In this document: piece after piece, positions 48,375-56,212 of the stretch
Numbering within the stretch: the first letter of the stretch is position 1
Layout of the letters: each line of letters begins with the position of its first letter
NCBI GenBank assembly: GCA_019638705.1
Contig: JAHBTI010000005.1
Span: forward strand, 79,402 to 143,401
Direction: 5' to 3'
DNA from: Bacteroidota bacterium
GTDB taxonomy: Bacteria; Bacteroidota; Bacteroidia; B-17B0; Aurantibacillaceae
DNA: 64,000 nucleotides
The notes under the pieces: model-generated
What the model was told of the DNA's origin: nothing
The model's database searches: none
What the model saw: the letters and a program-made list of their open reading frames with translations, nothing else
Made by a program: the position numbers and the translations under genes

Positions 48375-49796
48375 TTAAAAAGGAATTAGATTGATACCAA
48401 TAACAAAAGGAGTTACCTGCGGACCTTTATTCTTTGCAAACAAAGGTGTGAGATTGTATTCCGCAAAAGCGGTGATATTTGAATAACCAATGGAAGCGTG
48501 CGCCTTCACACTCACAGGGTTCATATTGTAATTGTCTTTTCTGATTTTGGTAAACTTATCACCGTTGCTTTCTAATTTTTGTTTGGTACGACTTCCTACC
48601 ATAAACTGCCCCACCGCGCCAACTGACACATGAAAAGCTTTTTTAGGATTTTTGTTGGTGTTGAAATCTAATAATAACGGCACTTGCAGCATGGTGGCGC
48701 GCAACAAGTTTTTACTGAAATTGTAGGTATTGCTGTTATCAATTACGCCCCAAGTAAAGGAGCTATCAGGATTTAATGTAGTGTTGTTATCCAACATATA
48801 ACGTTTCCACTCAATGCCAAAGCCTGTAACCAAGTTTACATAATTTTTGTAGAGATGAAAATTATGCTGAAAAAGATTTAACTGAACGTTGATGCTGCGC
48901 GAATAGTTGAGGTCAAGATAACTGTAAGGATTTTGCATGGCGAAACCTCCGTTTGGCGAGAGAAAGCCGTTTACGCCAAGTGAAAAACCTGCCCAATGAT
49001 TAAATTTTTCCGACATACGTTTTGTTTCGGATTTCTTTTTGTCTTTGTCATCGTCAATAATAATCATCTTTTTTCCTTTCCATTCAATGCTGGTGGTATC
49101 CGATTTTGATTTTTCTTTTTCAAGAACTCTTGTAACGCTTGCAATATCGCTTACATTCACATTCATGTCTTTCAAATCACCTTTTACTTTTACTTTTGCA
49201 ACGTCGTTTGCAGTGGCAAAAAGTTTGTTTGTAACATACAATTTTACTTTGGCAGCATCTTCTGCTTTTACATTGGCATTTTCGCTGATGAGTTTATATG
49301 CATCTATTGAAGAAGCATCGGAAACATTTACATATAAATCTGTTACTGTTCCTTCAATTTCCAAATTTGCAGCATCGCTTTCTTTAACAAAAACACTTTT
49401 TGCCTGTGTTTTGATTTTTAGTTTTGCTGCATCGTGCGCTTGAATAATAAATGAATTGCAAACAATACTGTTTTTTGTTGTAAACAGGCTTGCTCCCGAA
49501 CAATTAATTTTATTTAATTGCTTATAAGATACATAAACCGTAACATCTTTTTTTGTTTTCAAAATGCCTTTGGTGTCAATTTTTAAAACACTGTCTCTTA
49601 CTTCTGTTTTTACCTGTTCAATATCTTGCTCATCGCCTTCTAATTTTAAACTCAAAGTATCTGAATGAATATAAATTACCTTTACAGAACCCACAACTTC
49701 AATAGCTGTAAAAGGCTCAATATTTCTTTCTTTTATCGTTTGTGCGCTTAATGTTGTTGCTGTTGCAGTTAAAATAATGCTAAAAATCTTTTTCAT
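48375..49796 (-). CDS. DUF2807 (GIN-domain) protein with C-terminal barrel
   Basis: A 473-residue envelope protein with signal MKKIFSIILTATATTLSAQT (start at 49794-49796). Residues about 25-210 are a DUF2807 beta-helix, the putative autotransporter adhesin head, with repeats such as IEPFTAIEVVGSVKVIYIHS, CSGASLFTTKNSIVCNSFII and EGTVTDLYVNVSDASSIDAY. The C-terminal half resembles an outer-membrane barrel (FSLGVNGFLSPNGGFAMQNP, NVQLNLFQHNFHLYKNYVN) ending VTPFVIGINLIPF. It follows the anti-sigma gene by 63 bp on the same strand and is probably regulated by that ECF pair. Confidence 0.83.
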   Translation of the reverse strand: MKKIFSIILTATATTLSAQTIKERNIEPFTAIEVVGSVKVIYIHSDTLSLKLEGDEQDIEQVKTEVRDSVLKIDTKGILKTKKDVTVYVSYKQLNKINCSGASLFTTKNSIVCNSFIIQAHDAAKLKIKTQAKSVFVKESDAANLEIEGTVTDLYVNVSDASSIDAYKLISENANVKAEDAAKVKLYVTNKLFATANDVAKVKVKGDLKDMNVNVSDIASVTRVLEKEKSKSDTTSIEWKGKKMIIIDDDKDKKKSETKRMSEKFNHWAGFSLGVNGFLSPNGGFAMQNPYSYLDLNYSRSINVQLNLFQHNFHLYKNYVNLVTGFGIEWKRYMLDNNTTLNPDSSFTWGVIDNSNTYNFSKNLLRATMLQVPLLLDFNTNKNPKKAFHVSVGAVGQFMVGSRTKQKLESNGDKFTKIRKDNYNMNPVSVKAHASIGYSNITAFAEYNLTPLFAKNKGPQVTPFVIGINLIPF

Positions 49797-49859
49797 TTTT
49801 TTGTTTGTTGTTATTTTGAGAGTAAGACGGACTTCTGTTTTAAAAGTTACAGTCATGAA

Positions 49860-50822
49860 TTAATTTTTTTCTATTACCAAAGAATTAAAACTTAAAATGA
49901 AATTATCATTTGCTTTTTCTTCACCTTGAATGGCTTTAAAACCAAGACCGTTTATTTGTTTGGCAACTTTTACGGCGCGTTTCCAAAAGTTTGGTTTTGA
50001 GTTTTCTGTTTCCTGTTCTTCATTATCCTCTTCAAAAGCAATCCAAGTTTGTGTTGTATTTTCCTCTTGCTCATTGCTTATTGCTAATTGACCTGTATTT
50101 GTTTCTTGTTTCAAAAATTCAGCCTCTTGAACAACTACCGTGTCATGTGTTGCAACAGGATTGTTATTCAAAACTTTAGTGAAAGATTTTTTTTCTGCAA
50201 CCAAAGAAGTATTGTTCTGTTCTTTCATGGCTTCAATTTTTTTAGTTGAAGTTTGTTTGTTTTCCACAGCAACATTTTTCTTTTCGGGTAAATTATTGCT
50301 GTGAGCAATTTCTTGTTTGGTTTCTGAAATTTCATTTTTATTGATAAACAAAACCGACAAGCCAACTATCAACAACAGCGAAGCGGCAGCCAACCACGTT
50401 CTTGCGCTGAAAAGAAAAATAACGGCAGTTTCTTTTTTCAGTTCTTCTTTGTTCGGATAAACGATATTTTCGTCAATAGGAAGTTTTGTTTTTTCAAACA
50501 ATAAAACTTCTTTTTTCAAAGTTTCGTTGGTTTGAATTTCATTTTCAAAGTCTGTTTTTTCTTTACCGGTCAATAAATTTTCTACATACAGCAATGCCCT
50601 GTTATTCAACAAAAATTCATTTTCGTTTTTCTTTAACTGTTCTTTTTCTGAAAATTTTGTTTCATCGGTGGTAATAGAAATTAATTGTCCGTCAAAATCA
50701 ATGTTCAGTTCGGGGTGCAAAAGAGCAAAACTTTTAAGTTCGTAAATATCTGCTTCGCTTAAATTTCCTTCCAAGTAATCCAACAAAAAGGCTTCGTAAT
50801 TATGTAAATCAATTTTTGGCAT
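49860..50822 (-). CDS. Membrane anti-sigma factor-like protein
   Basis: A 320-residue protein encoded immediately after an ECF sigma gene with a one-base stop/start overlap (TAATG). The first 100 residues resemble the sigma-binding helices of this group (YEAFLLDYLEGNLSEADIYE, LKSFALLHPELNIDFD). A single membrane helix follows at about residues 143-160 (WLAAASLLLIVGLSVLFI). The periplasmic part is low-complexity and basic/acidic (NKQTSTKKIEAMKEQNNTSL). It most likely holds the sigma factor at the membrane and responds to an envelope signal. This is inference from layout. Confidence 0.72.
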   Translation of the reverse strand: MPKIDLHNYEAFLLDYLEGNLSEADIYELKSFALLHPELNIDFDGQLISITTDETKFSEKEQLKKNENEFLLNNRALLYVENLLTGKEKTDFENEIQTNETLKKEVLLFEKTKLPIDENIVYPNKEELKKETAVIFLFSARTWLAAASLLLIVGLSVLFINKNEISETKQEIAHSNNLPEKKNVAVENKQTSTKKIEAMKEQNNTSLVAEKKSFTKVLNNNPVATHDTVVVQEAEFLKQETNTGQLAISNEQEENTTQTWIAFEEDNEEQETENSKPNFWKRAVKVAKQINGLGFKAIQGEEKANDNFILSFNSLVIEKN

Positions 50823-51307
50823 TAAATCAATGTCTCAATTTTTCCGATATAATTTTTTAAAAATGTTCTTGCCCTGAAAATGTAAACTTTCACTTGGCTT
50901 TCGCTTAAACCTGTAATATTTCCTATTTCCAAATAATCATAACCTTCATAATCGCGCAGCAAAATCACCGACTTTTGAACTTCGGGCAATAATTCCAAAG
51001 CTTGGTTCAATACTTTTTTCAAATCGCTGTATTGCGCTGTGTGCGAATGTTGGTTGAAATTTACTTCCGAAAAATCCGTTTGTTTAGCTTGTTTTCTTGT
51101 GTAATCAATCAAGGTGTGATAGGCGGTAGTAAACAAATACGTTTTTGCTTTTTCGGCTTCTATCGTTTCCACTTTTCGCCACATTTTTTCATAAGAATCT
51201 TGCACAATATCCCGCGCCATATCTCTGTCTTTAATGTGTTTTAACACAAAACGAAACACGCTGTCAGCATGAGTTTCAACGCAGCGGTTATATTCTTGCA
51301 AATTCAT
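50822..51307 (-). CDS. ECF RNA polymerase sigma factor
   Basis: A 161-residue extracytoplasmic-function sigma-70 factor. The sigma2 domain has HADSVFRFVLKHIKDRDMAR and DIVQDSYEKMWRKVETIEAE (core RNAP contact and -10 helix). Sigma4 has ALELLPEVQKSVILLRDYEG and the helix-turn-helix YDYLEIGNITGLSESQVKVY, IFRARTFLKNYI. It opens the operon with the anti-sigma and DUF2807 genes downstream. Regulation is presumably by release from the anti-sigma protein; its promoter was not identified. Confidence 0.92.
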   Translation of the reverse strand: MNLQEYNRCVETHADSVFRFVLKHIKDRDMARDIVQDSYEKMWRKVETIEAEKAKTYLFTTAYHTLIDYTRKQAKQTDFSEVNFNQHSHTAQYSDLKKVLNQALELLPEVQKSVILLRDYEGYDYLEIGNITGLSESQVKVYIFRARTFLKNYIGKIETLI

Positions 51308-51380
51308 TAATTGGGAGTAAGACGAAGTTAGGGACTAAAAGTTACAGGAAAGGAAAAATTTTATTGCAATGAAAGCAATT

Positions 51381-51770
51381 TTAGAAGTCTGACTGATAAA
51401 CTTCACAAGAATAAGTGGCAGAACGTTTACCATTTTCTTTATATTCCCATTTACTTGACAGAGAGAAATCTGTTTTTGATTTTATACTGTCCTGATATAT
51501 TTCTATGTATCCTATGTGCCCTTTCAAATGGCTATCTGTTTGGTAGTTTGAAACAAATACTCCTTTGCCCGAATAACCCATTGTCTTTTCAGAATTGGGT
51601 TCAATTTCATTAGAAATAAGACTTGTGGTATTATAATCGCGACTAAACTCAATTCGTATTTTTTGATTGGATTTATTTATAACTTTATACATATACGTTG
51701 GTTTAGGGTCGCAGCTACTTATGGCTACTACAAAAAACGAGAACAAAATAACAAGCAGTATGTTTTTCAT
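51381..51770 (-). CDS. Small lipoprotein of unknown function
   Basis: A 129-residue predicted lipoprotein. Its signal MKNILLVILFSFFVVAISSC has lipobox ISSC at Cys20. The mature part is beta-rich (YMYKVINKSNQKIRIEFSRD, NEIEPNSEKTMGYSGKGVFV) and reads like a small Ig-like or jelly-roll domain. No family is recognised. It lies downstream of the barrel-like gene at 51839 and upstream of the ECF sigma gene on the same strand, though the gaps of about 70 bp do not prove an operon. Confidence 0.72.
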   Translation of the reverse strand: MKNILLVILFSFFVVAISSCDPKPTYMYKVINKSNQKIRIEFSRDYNTTSLISNEIEPNSEKTMGYSGKGVFVSNYQTDSHLKGHIGYIEIYQDSIKSKTDFSLSSKWEYKENGKRSATYSCEVYQSDF

Positions 51771-51838
51771 AAGTATTAATTTTTTACGAATTTAAAAATT
51801 CCCTTGCCAATCCAATACTTTAAGAAATGAGGAATATT

Positions 51839-52447
51839 TTATCTCGCTATCTTTTTTCTTAAACGCCAATTCACACCAAGTTCACCAATAATTGGAGGAC
51901 TGTTACGACGGTAAGGAACATCATGTAAGAAAAAAGTGCGTTGAGTACCAATAATGAGTTTAATACTTATTTGTGGTTTCTGAAAAATATATCTAAGCCC
52001 TACCATGTAAAACAAGCGCACTACATCTCTATAAGATGCGGCGATTGTTGAATCATTGTCTTTAAGATAAGGTTTTCCATTATAACGGTATAATTCAATG
52101 GAAGTGGAAATTCCTGTTTCAAACTGTAAAGATTTCCCGTAAAGTAAATGAAAAGGTTGAAAGCATACAGACAAGTGTTTTGGATTGTAATAAGTTGCTT
52201 TAGTGAAATGGCTACTTGCGTTGCCACCTGAAATACTTATCAGACTTGAATAATTCCATTTTGTGCTTTTCCCTAATGGTTTTATCCTTTCTATACCCAC
52301 ACTCAGTGGATAGTAATTACGAGATGTGGGGCAGTTTAAAATCAAATAATAATCAAAGAATTTTGTGCTGTCTTTAACAGATTTAGTTTGACTGTGCAAA
52401 CCTAAATACAGTACACAACAATAAAATATGAGTAACGATTTTTGCAT
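51839..52447 (-). CDS. Probable outer-membrane protein of unknown function
   Basis: A 202-residue protein with signal MQKSLLIFYCCVLYLGLHSQ. Strand-like sections follow (FFDYYLILNCPTSRNYYPLS, NYSSLISISGGNASSHFTKA, QFETGISTSIELYRYNGKPY, KPQISIKLIIGTQRTFFLHD) with an ending IIGELGVNWRLRKKIAR. It may be a small barrel. It lies just after meaB (5 bp) on the same strand, so it may share that transcript, but a functional link is not apparent. Confidence 0.68.
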   Translation of the reverse strand: MQKSLLIFYCCVLYLGLHSQTKSVKDSTKFFDYYLILNCPTSRNYYPLSVGIERIKPLGKSTKWNYSSLISISGGNASSHFTKATYYNPKHLSVCFQPFHLLYGKSLQFETGISTSIELYRYNGKPYLKDNDSTIAASYRDVVRLFYMVGLRYIFQKPQISIKLIIGTQRTFFLHDVPYRRNSPPIIGELGVNWRLRKKIAR

Positions 52448-52451
52448 AAAA

Positions 52452-53444
52452 TTATTTTCCTAAAAACTTCTTCACCAACTCAACACCCAAAGAAAAAGGC
52501 AAATTTTCTTTTTCACTTCTGCTTTTCAGTTGCTCTAATTGCTTTTTTATTTCAGGATTTGAATAAAAAGCGTGGCGCAATTGCTCATCTATAGTTTTAA
52601 GCAACAATTCGTATTGCTGTTGTTTACGCTTTTCAAAAAAATAATTGTTGGCAGTAACAAATTGTTTGTACTCAACAATCATGGTGTAAATTTCTGCCAT
52701 GCCAAAATTATTTACACTTGAACAAATTTGTGTTCGCGCTCTCCAACCGCTTTCGGCTGCTTGTAACAGGTGCATGGCGTGAGCATATTCGGCGCGGGCG
52801 GCTTTTGCTTTTGCCAAATTTTCTCCGTCAGCTTTTGTAATTACTAAAGCATCTGCCATTTCCATAATGCCGCGTTTAATGCCTTGCAACTCATCGCCAG
52901 CACCCGCGAGCATAAGCAAAAGAAAAAAATCGGTGATGCCGCTCACCGCAGTTTCGCTTTGCCCCACGCCAACGGTTTCAATAATAATAAAATCAAAACC
53001 TGCGGCTTCGCACAAAAGCATTGTTTCGTAAGTGGCGCGTGTCAGCCCGCCCAAGGTGCCGCCGCTCGGCGAAGGACGAATGAATACATTTTCGTTTTTA
53101 GACAAATCTTCCATGCGGGTTTTGTCGCCCAAAATGCTGCCTTTGCTTTTGGTACTTGAGGGGTCAATGGCGAGTACGGCAAGTTTGTGTTGGTTTGCAA
53201 TCACTTCTTTACCGAAACTTTCTATGAATGTACTTTTACCAACACCCGGAACGCCTGTAATACCAAGCCTGAACGAGTTTCCTGTTTTATGAATAATACC
53301 GCTTAAAATTTGTTGCGCGAGTTGTTGGTGTGTTTCTTTTTGTGATTCAACTAAAGTTATCGCGCGACTAAGCACGGCAATGTCGGATTTTAAAATGCCT
53401 TGAATAAAAAATTCGGGCTTACGATTATTTGAAATTAAGCTCAA
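52452..53444 (-). CDS. meaB: Methylmalonyl-CoA mutase-associated GTPase MeaB
   Basis: A 330-residue G3E-family GTPase. MeaB protects adenosylcobalamin-dependent mutases and helps load cofactor. The P-loop is RLGITGVPGVGKSTFIESFG near residues 59-77, switch-like LAVLAIDPSSTKSKGSILGD and KTRMEDLSKNENVFIRPSPS follow, and FDFIIIETVGVGQSETAVSG is the Walker B region. DALVITKADGENLAKAKAAR is the nucleotide base contact. The mutase gene itself is not in the window. Its start overlaps the 3' end of the AMP nucleosidase gene by 4 bp. Confidence 0.94.
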   Translation of the reverse strand: MSLISNNRKPEFFIQGILKSDIAVLSRAITLVESQKETHQQLAQQILSGIIHKTGNSFRLGITGVPGVGKSTFIESFGKEVIANQHKLAVLAIDPSSTKSKGSILGDKTRMEDLSKNENVFIRPSPSGGTLGGLTRATYETMLLCEAAGFDFIIIETVGVGQSETAVSGITDFFLLLMLAGAGDELQGIKRGIMEMADALVITKADGENLAKAKAARAEYAHAMHLLQAAESGWRARTQICSSVNNFGMAEIYTMIVEYKQFVTANNYFFEKRKQQQYELLLKTIDEQLRHAFYSNPEIKKQLEQLKSRSEKENLPFSLGVELVKKFLGK

Positions 53445-54217
53445 TCTTCAAATTTTAGATGTTTTACGGAAACGCCTTTGTTTTGCAGCTCTTTCAGCGC
53501 GTTAATGCCAATGTGCAAATGATTGTGCGTAAAATCTTCGGTAACTTTTTTGTCGCTTTCTTCGGTTTTCACACCTTCGGCAATCATGGGCTGGTCGGTA
53601 ACCAACAGCAGCGCGCCCGACGGAATTTCATCACGAAAACCGACGGTAAAAATAGTTGCAGTTTCCATGTCAATAGCCATAGTGCGCACTGAACGCAGGT
53701 ATTCTTTAAATCCTTCGTCATGCTCCCACACGCGGCGGTTGGTGGTGTAAACCGTGCCTGTCCAGTAATCTAAGCCTTGCAGGCGAATGGTGTAAGAAAT
53801 TGCTTTTTGCAAGCTGAACGCAGGCAGCGCGGGAACTTCGGGCGGAAGATAATCATCGCTTGTTCCTTCGCCTCTGATTGCGGCAATGGGCAAAATTAAA
53901 TCACCGATTTGATTTTTCTTTTTTAAGCCGCCGCATTTTCCCAAAAACAAAACGGCTTTTGGTTTTATGGCGGTGAGCAAATCCATAACGGTGGCAGCAC
54001 TTGCGCTTCCCATACCGAAATTGATAATGGTAATATTTTCAGCCGTTGCGCTGCTCATGGGTTTGTCCAAACCTTTTACTTCCGTGCCAAAATATTCGGC
54101 AAACATGGTTACATAATTTGAAAAATTTACCAAGATAATATACTCGCCAAATTCATTGAGCGCAATGCCCGTGTAGCGCGGCAGCCAGTTGTTTACAATT
54201 TCTTCTTTGGTTTTCAT
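53441..54217 (-). CDS. amn: AMP nucleosidase
   Basis: A 258-residue purine-nucleoside-phosphorylase-like enzyme that splits AMP into adenine and ribose-5-phosphate. It has the phosphorylase-family core: ITIINFGMGSASAATVMDLL, KPKAVLFLGKCGGLKKKNQI, AIRGEGTSDDYLPPEVPALP and MAIDMETATIFTVGFRDEIP (the substrate-binding Met-Glu). It lacks the N-terminal regulatory half of the E. coli enzyme, as in other Bacteroidota. It is the first gene of a pair with meaB (4-bp overlap), which seems a chance partnership. Confidence 0.88.
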   Translation of the reverse strand: MKTKEEIVNNWLPRYTGIALNEFGEYIILVNFSNYVTMFAEYFGTEVKGLDKPMSSATAENITIINFGMGSASAATVMDLLTAIKPKAVLFLGKCGGLKKKNQIGDLILPIAAIRGEGTSDDYLPPEVPALPAFSLQKAISYTIRLQGLDYWTGTVYTTNRRVWEHDEGFKEYLRSVRTMAIDMETATIFTVGFRDEIPSGALLLVTDQPMIAEGVKTEESDKKVTEDFTHNHLHIGINALKELQNKGVSVKHLKFED

Positions 54218-54238
54218 GGTATATCAAATTTAAAATTA

Positions 54239-54366
54239 AAACCACATAGATATATAGTTTTTTTCACCACAGAGGCGCAGAGGACACAGAGAGGTCGCTT
54301 TGCGACTACTATGTGAAACTTAAATTATATCTGAAACTATCAAAATCTATGTTTCTATGTGGTTAA
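54239..54366. repeat. Nested palindrome with a family A-like centre
   Basis: The outer arms accacatagatatatagttt (from 54240) and aaaatctatgtttctatgtg (to 54362) pair around an inner segment with accacagaggcgcagaggac, resembling family A. It is a second example of one repeat inside another. It fills much of the gap upstream of the HsdR-like gene. Confidence 0.6.
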
Positions 54367-54424
54367 AAGGTTCTTTATGTTTACAAGTTAAATGTAAATA
54401 TATTTAAAAAAAATTTCTCGGCAT

Positions 54425-54838
54425 TTGGAATTAAAAATAAAATATCCGCCTTTTGATGTTCGCTTAAAAAAACAAGGCGAACAAACTTACATTTTTGATT
54501 TTATTCGCAAAAAATGGTTGGTGCTTACGCCCGAAGAATGGGTGCGGCAACACGTTCTTAACTATTTGGTAAACGAAAAGAAATTTCCTGCTTCCACTAT
54601 TTCGGTAGAGAAAGAATTAATCTTAAACAATTTAAAAAAACGTTACGATATTGTTGTGTATAAAAACTTGCAGCCGCATTTAATTGTAGAATGTAAAGCA
54701 CCTTATATAGAACTTGACAAATCAGTTATTGAACAAGCCTTGCGTTACAACCTGATTGTAAAAGCCGATTTGCTGATGATTACCAACGGCGTGAGCGATT
54801 GGGTGTTTAATGCCAAAAACGAGCGCGTGATGTTATAA
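54425..54838 (+). CDS. Stand-alone HsdR N-terminal (type I restriction R N-domain) protein
   Basis: A 137-residue protein starting at TTG 54425 (MELKIKYPPFDVRLKKQGEQ). It matches the HSDR_N_2 pattern: TYIFDFIRKKWLVLTPEEWV, RQHVLNYLVNEKKFPASTIS, and the PD-(D/E)xK nuclease core KKRYDIVVYKNLQPHLIVEC followed by KAPYIELDKSVIEQALRYN. Catalytic residues Asp (YDIVVY) and Glu-Cys-Lys (VECK) are present. No HsdM/HsdS or helicase part is adjacent. Such short proteins occur widely in Bacteroidota outside restriction loci, with unknown role. Confidence 0.85.
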   Translation: MELKIKYPPFDVRLKKQGEQTYIFDFIRKKWLVLTPEEWVRQHVLNYLVNEKKFPASTISVEKELILNNLKKRYDIVVYKNLQPHLIVECKAPYIELDKSVIEQALRYNLIVKADLLMITNGVSDWVFNAKNERVML

Positions 54839-54928
54839 AATCGTTAAAAGATACCCATTTATGGGTAAATTTTTGATACCTGTCGGCTTATAATACCGTT
54901 TTATACCACTTTTATACTACTTTTTTTA

Positions 54929-54960
54929 TTTGTTTTTCTCAAAAGGAGTGATTACGTTTG
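54929..54960 (+). promoter_or_regulatory. Promoter of the lipoprotein pair
   Basis: TTTG at 54929-54932 and TACGTTTG at 54953-54960, 20 bp apart, match the Bacteroidota consensus exactly. They lie 31 bp before the start at 54992. Confidence 0.8.
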
Positions 54961-54991
54961 TCCTCATAAATTTAAAAAAAAATTAACAGTT

Positions 54992-55429
54992 ATGAAACAA
55001 TTATTATTTACAGCAGTAACCATAGGAGCTATGGTTTTCAGTTCATGCTCAAACAAGCTATCAACAATGTCAAAAAATTCTGTGCCGTTTCCGGGCATGA
55101 CGGTAACACGCGCAGACTACAAACTGTCTAAAGATGTAACTGCCGAAGTGGAAGTAAAAGAAGCACGCTGGTTAGGCATCATTTACACGGCTAAATCCAT
55201 AGGCGAAGCAAAAAACGAATTACGTCAGGGCTTTGTTTCAGGTTTTGGTTTGGACAAGGCTTCTCAAATTGCCATGTACCGCTTGCTTGAAGCTAATCCG
55301 AGTTTTGACTACCTTACCAACATTCGTATTACCAAAGAATATACGAAGAAATGGATACTTGTAGGTACAAAGTACAACACCAAAGTGAAAATTGTAGCTA
55401 AAGGTATTACTTTAAATACAGAGAAATAA
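54992..55429 (+). CDS. Lipoprotein, first of a tandem paralogous pair
   Basis: A 145-residue lipoprotein with signal MKQLLFTAVTIGAMVFSSCS and lipobox FSSC (Cys19). The mature part has SKDVTAEVEVKEARWLGIIY and a C-terminal half IAMYRLLEANPSFDYLTNIR, then KYNTKVKIVAKGITLNTEK. That half is similar in order and spacing to the next protein's (FAYYALVEKYPDVDYFINVR and KYTETVTVQADGVKLKTDN). Role unknown; probably periplasmic side of the outer membrane. It has a strong promoter and lies about 50 bp from its paralogue. Confidence 0.83.
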   Translation: MKQLLFTAVTIGAMVFSSCSNKLSTMSKNSVPFPGMTVTRADYKLSKDVTAEVEVKEARWLGIIYTAKSIGEAKNELRQGFVSGFGLDKASQIAMYRLLEANPSFDYLTNIRITKEYTKKWILVGTKYNTKVKIVAKGITLNTEK

Positions 55430-55479
55430 TTGGTACAAGCAATTGTGCAAAATGTCAAACAATTTAAAATGAATTAATC

Positions 55480-56073
55480 ATGAAAAAGTTAAATACAATT
55501 GCCTATGTTGCTGCAGCCGTGTTGCTGTTGGCTTCATGCGCCTCAAAAAACGTTATGCAAAGAGACATAAAGAGAATGGATATTCACTTTAAGCCCTTGT
55601 CTCGCGCTGATGTTACTTTAGTAGGCAACTTACAAACTGAAACTACCATTACCGGTGTTTTAACCAGACAAGGAAAAGCGTTGGACGGTCAGTACGCTCA
55701 AAATTACAAGAAAGGTTTAATCAGTAAATCTGAAGCTACCGAAATTATGTACTTTGCGCCCAATGCTAATGAAGTCATAACAGGCTCATTATACGAGAAT
55801 GATATTTTTAATAGCGTATATGGTTCTATAAACCTTACTAATGGTATAGGTAAAAGAGGGTTGGGCTTTTTACAAAAACTCAAAGGAGCAAAACTGGCAA
55901 TGGTTTCTGACCCCGGAATGGAATTTGCTTACTACGCTTTAGTTGAAAAATATCCTGATGTGGACTACTTTATTAACGTGCGTTTTTCAAGAAAAACTGA
56001 GGTTAAAGGAAAAAAATATACCGAAACCGTAACAGTACAAGCTGACGGCGTTAAGTTGAAAACCGATAACTAA
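55480..56073 (+). CDS. Lipoprotein, second of the tandem pair
   Basis: A 197-residue lipoprotein with signal MKKLNTIAYVAAAVLLLASC. After Cys20 comes ASKNVMQRDIKRMDIHFKPL, SRADVTLVGNLQTETTITGV, a longer linker with EATEIMYFAPNANEVITGSL, then the C-terminal half shared with the first protein (FAYYALVEKYPDVDYFINVR). The pair has no named family that I can support. A terminator follows and the TPR-caspase gene lies next with its own promoter, so they are neighbours rather than one transcript. Confidence 0.82.
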   Translation: MKKLNTIAYVAAAVLLLASCASKNVMQRDIKRMDIHFKPLSRADVTLVGNLQTETTITGVLTRQGKALDGQYAQNYKKGLISKSEATEIMYFAPNANEVITGSLYENDIFNSVYGSINLTNGIGKRGLGFLQKLKGAKLAMVSDPGMEFAYYALVEKYPDVDYFINVRFSRKTEVKGKKYTETVTVQADGVKLKTDN

Positions 56074-56093
56074 TGCTGTAACACACACAATTA

Positions 56094-56132
56094 AAAAAAC
56101 CGATTTCATTCATACATAGAAATCGGTTTTTT
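56094..56132 (+). terminator. Terminator after the lipoprotein pair
   Basis: Arms aaaaaaccgatttc (56094-56107) and gaaatcggtttttt (56119-56132) pair perfectly with an 11-base loop and a T-run to 56134. It separates the pair from the TPR-caspase gene. Confidence 0.92.
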
Positions 56133-56143
56133 TTATTTATAGC

Positions 56144-56175
56144 TTGGTCTGATAAGATAGTTTTAATTACTTTTG
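56144..56175 (+). promoter_or_regulatory. Promoter of the TPR-caspase gene
   Basis: TTG at 56144-56146 and TACTTTTG at 56168-56175, 21 bp apart, give a good Bacteroidota-type promoter 37 bp before the start at 56213. Confidence 0.6.
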
Positions 56176-56212
56176 AAAGTAAAACAAACGTTTAACATTA
56201 CAAACTGAAATC

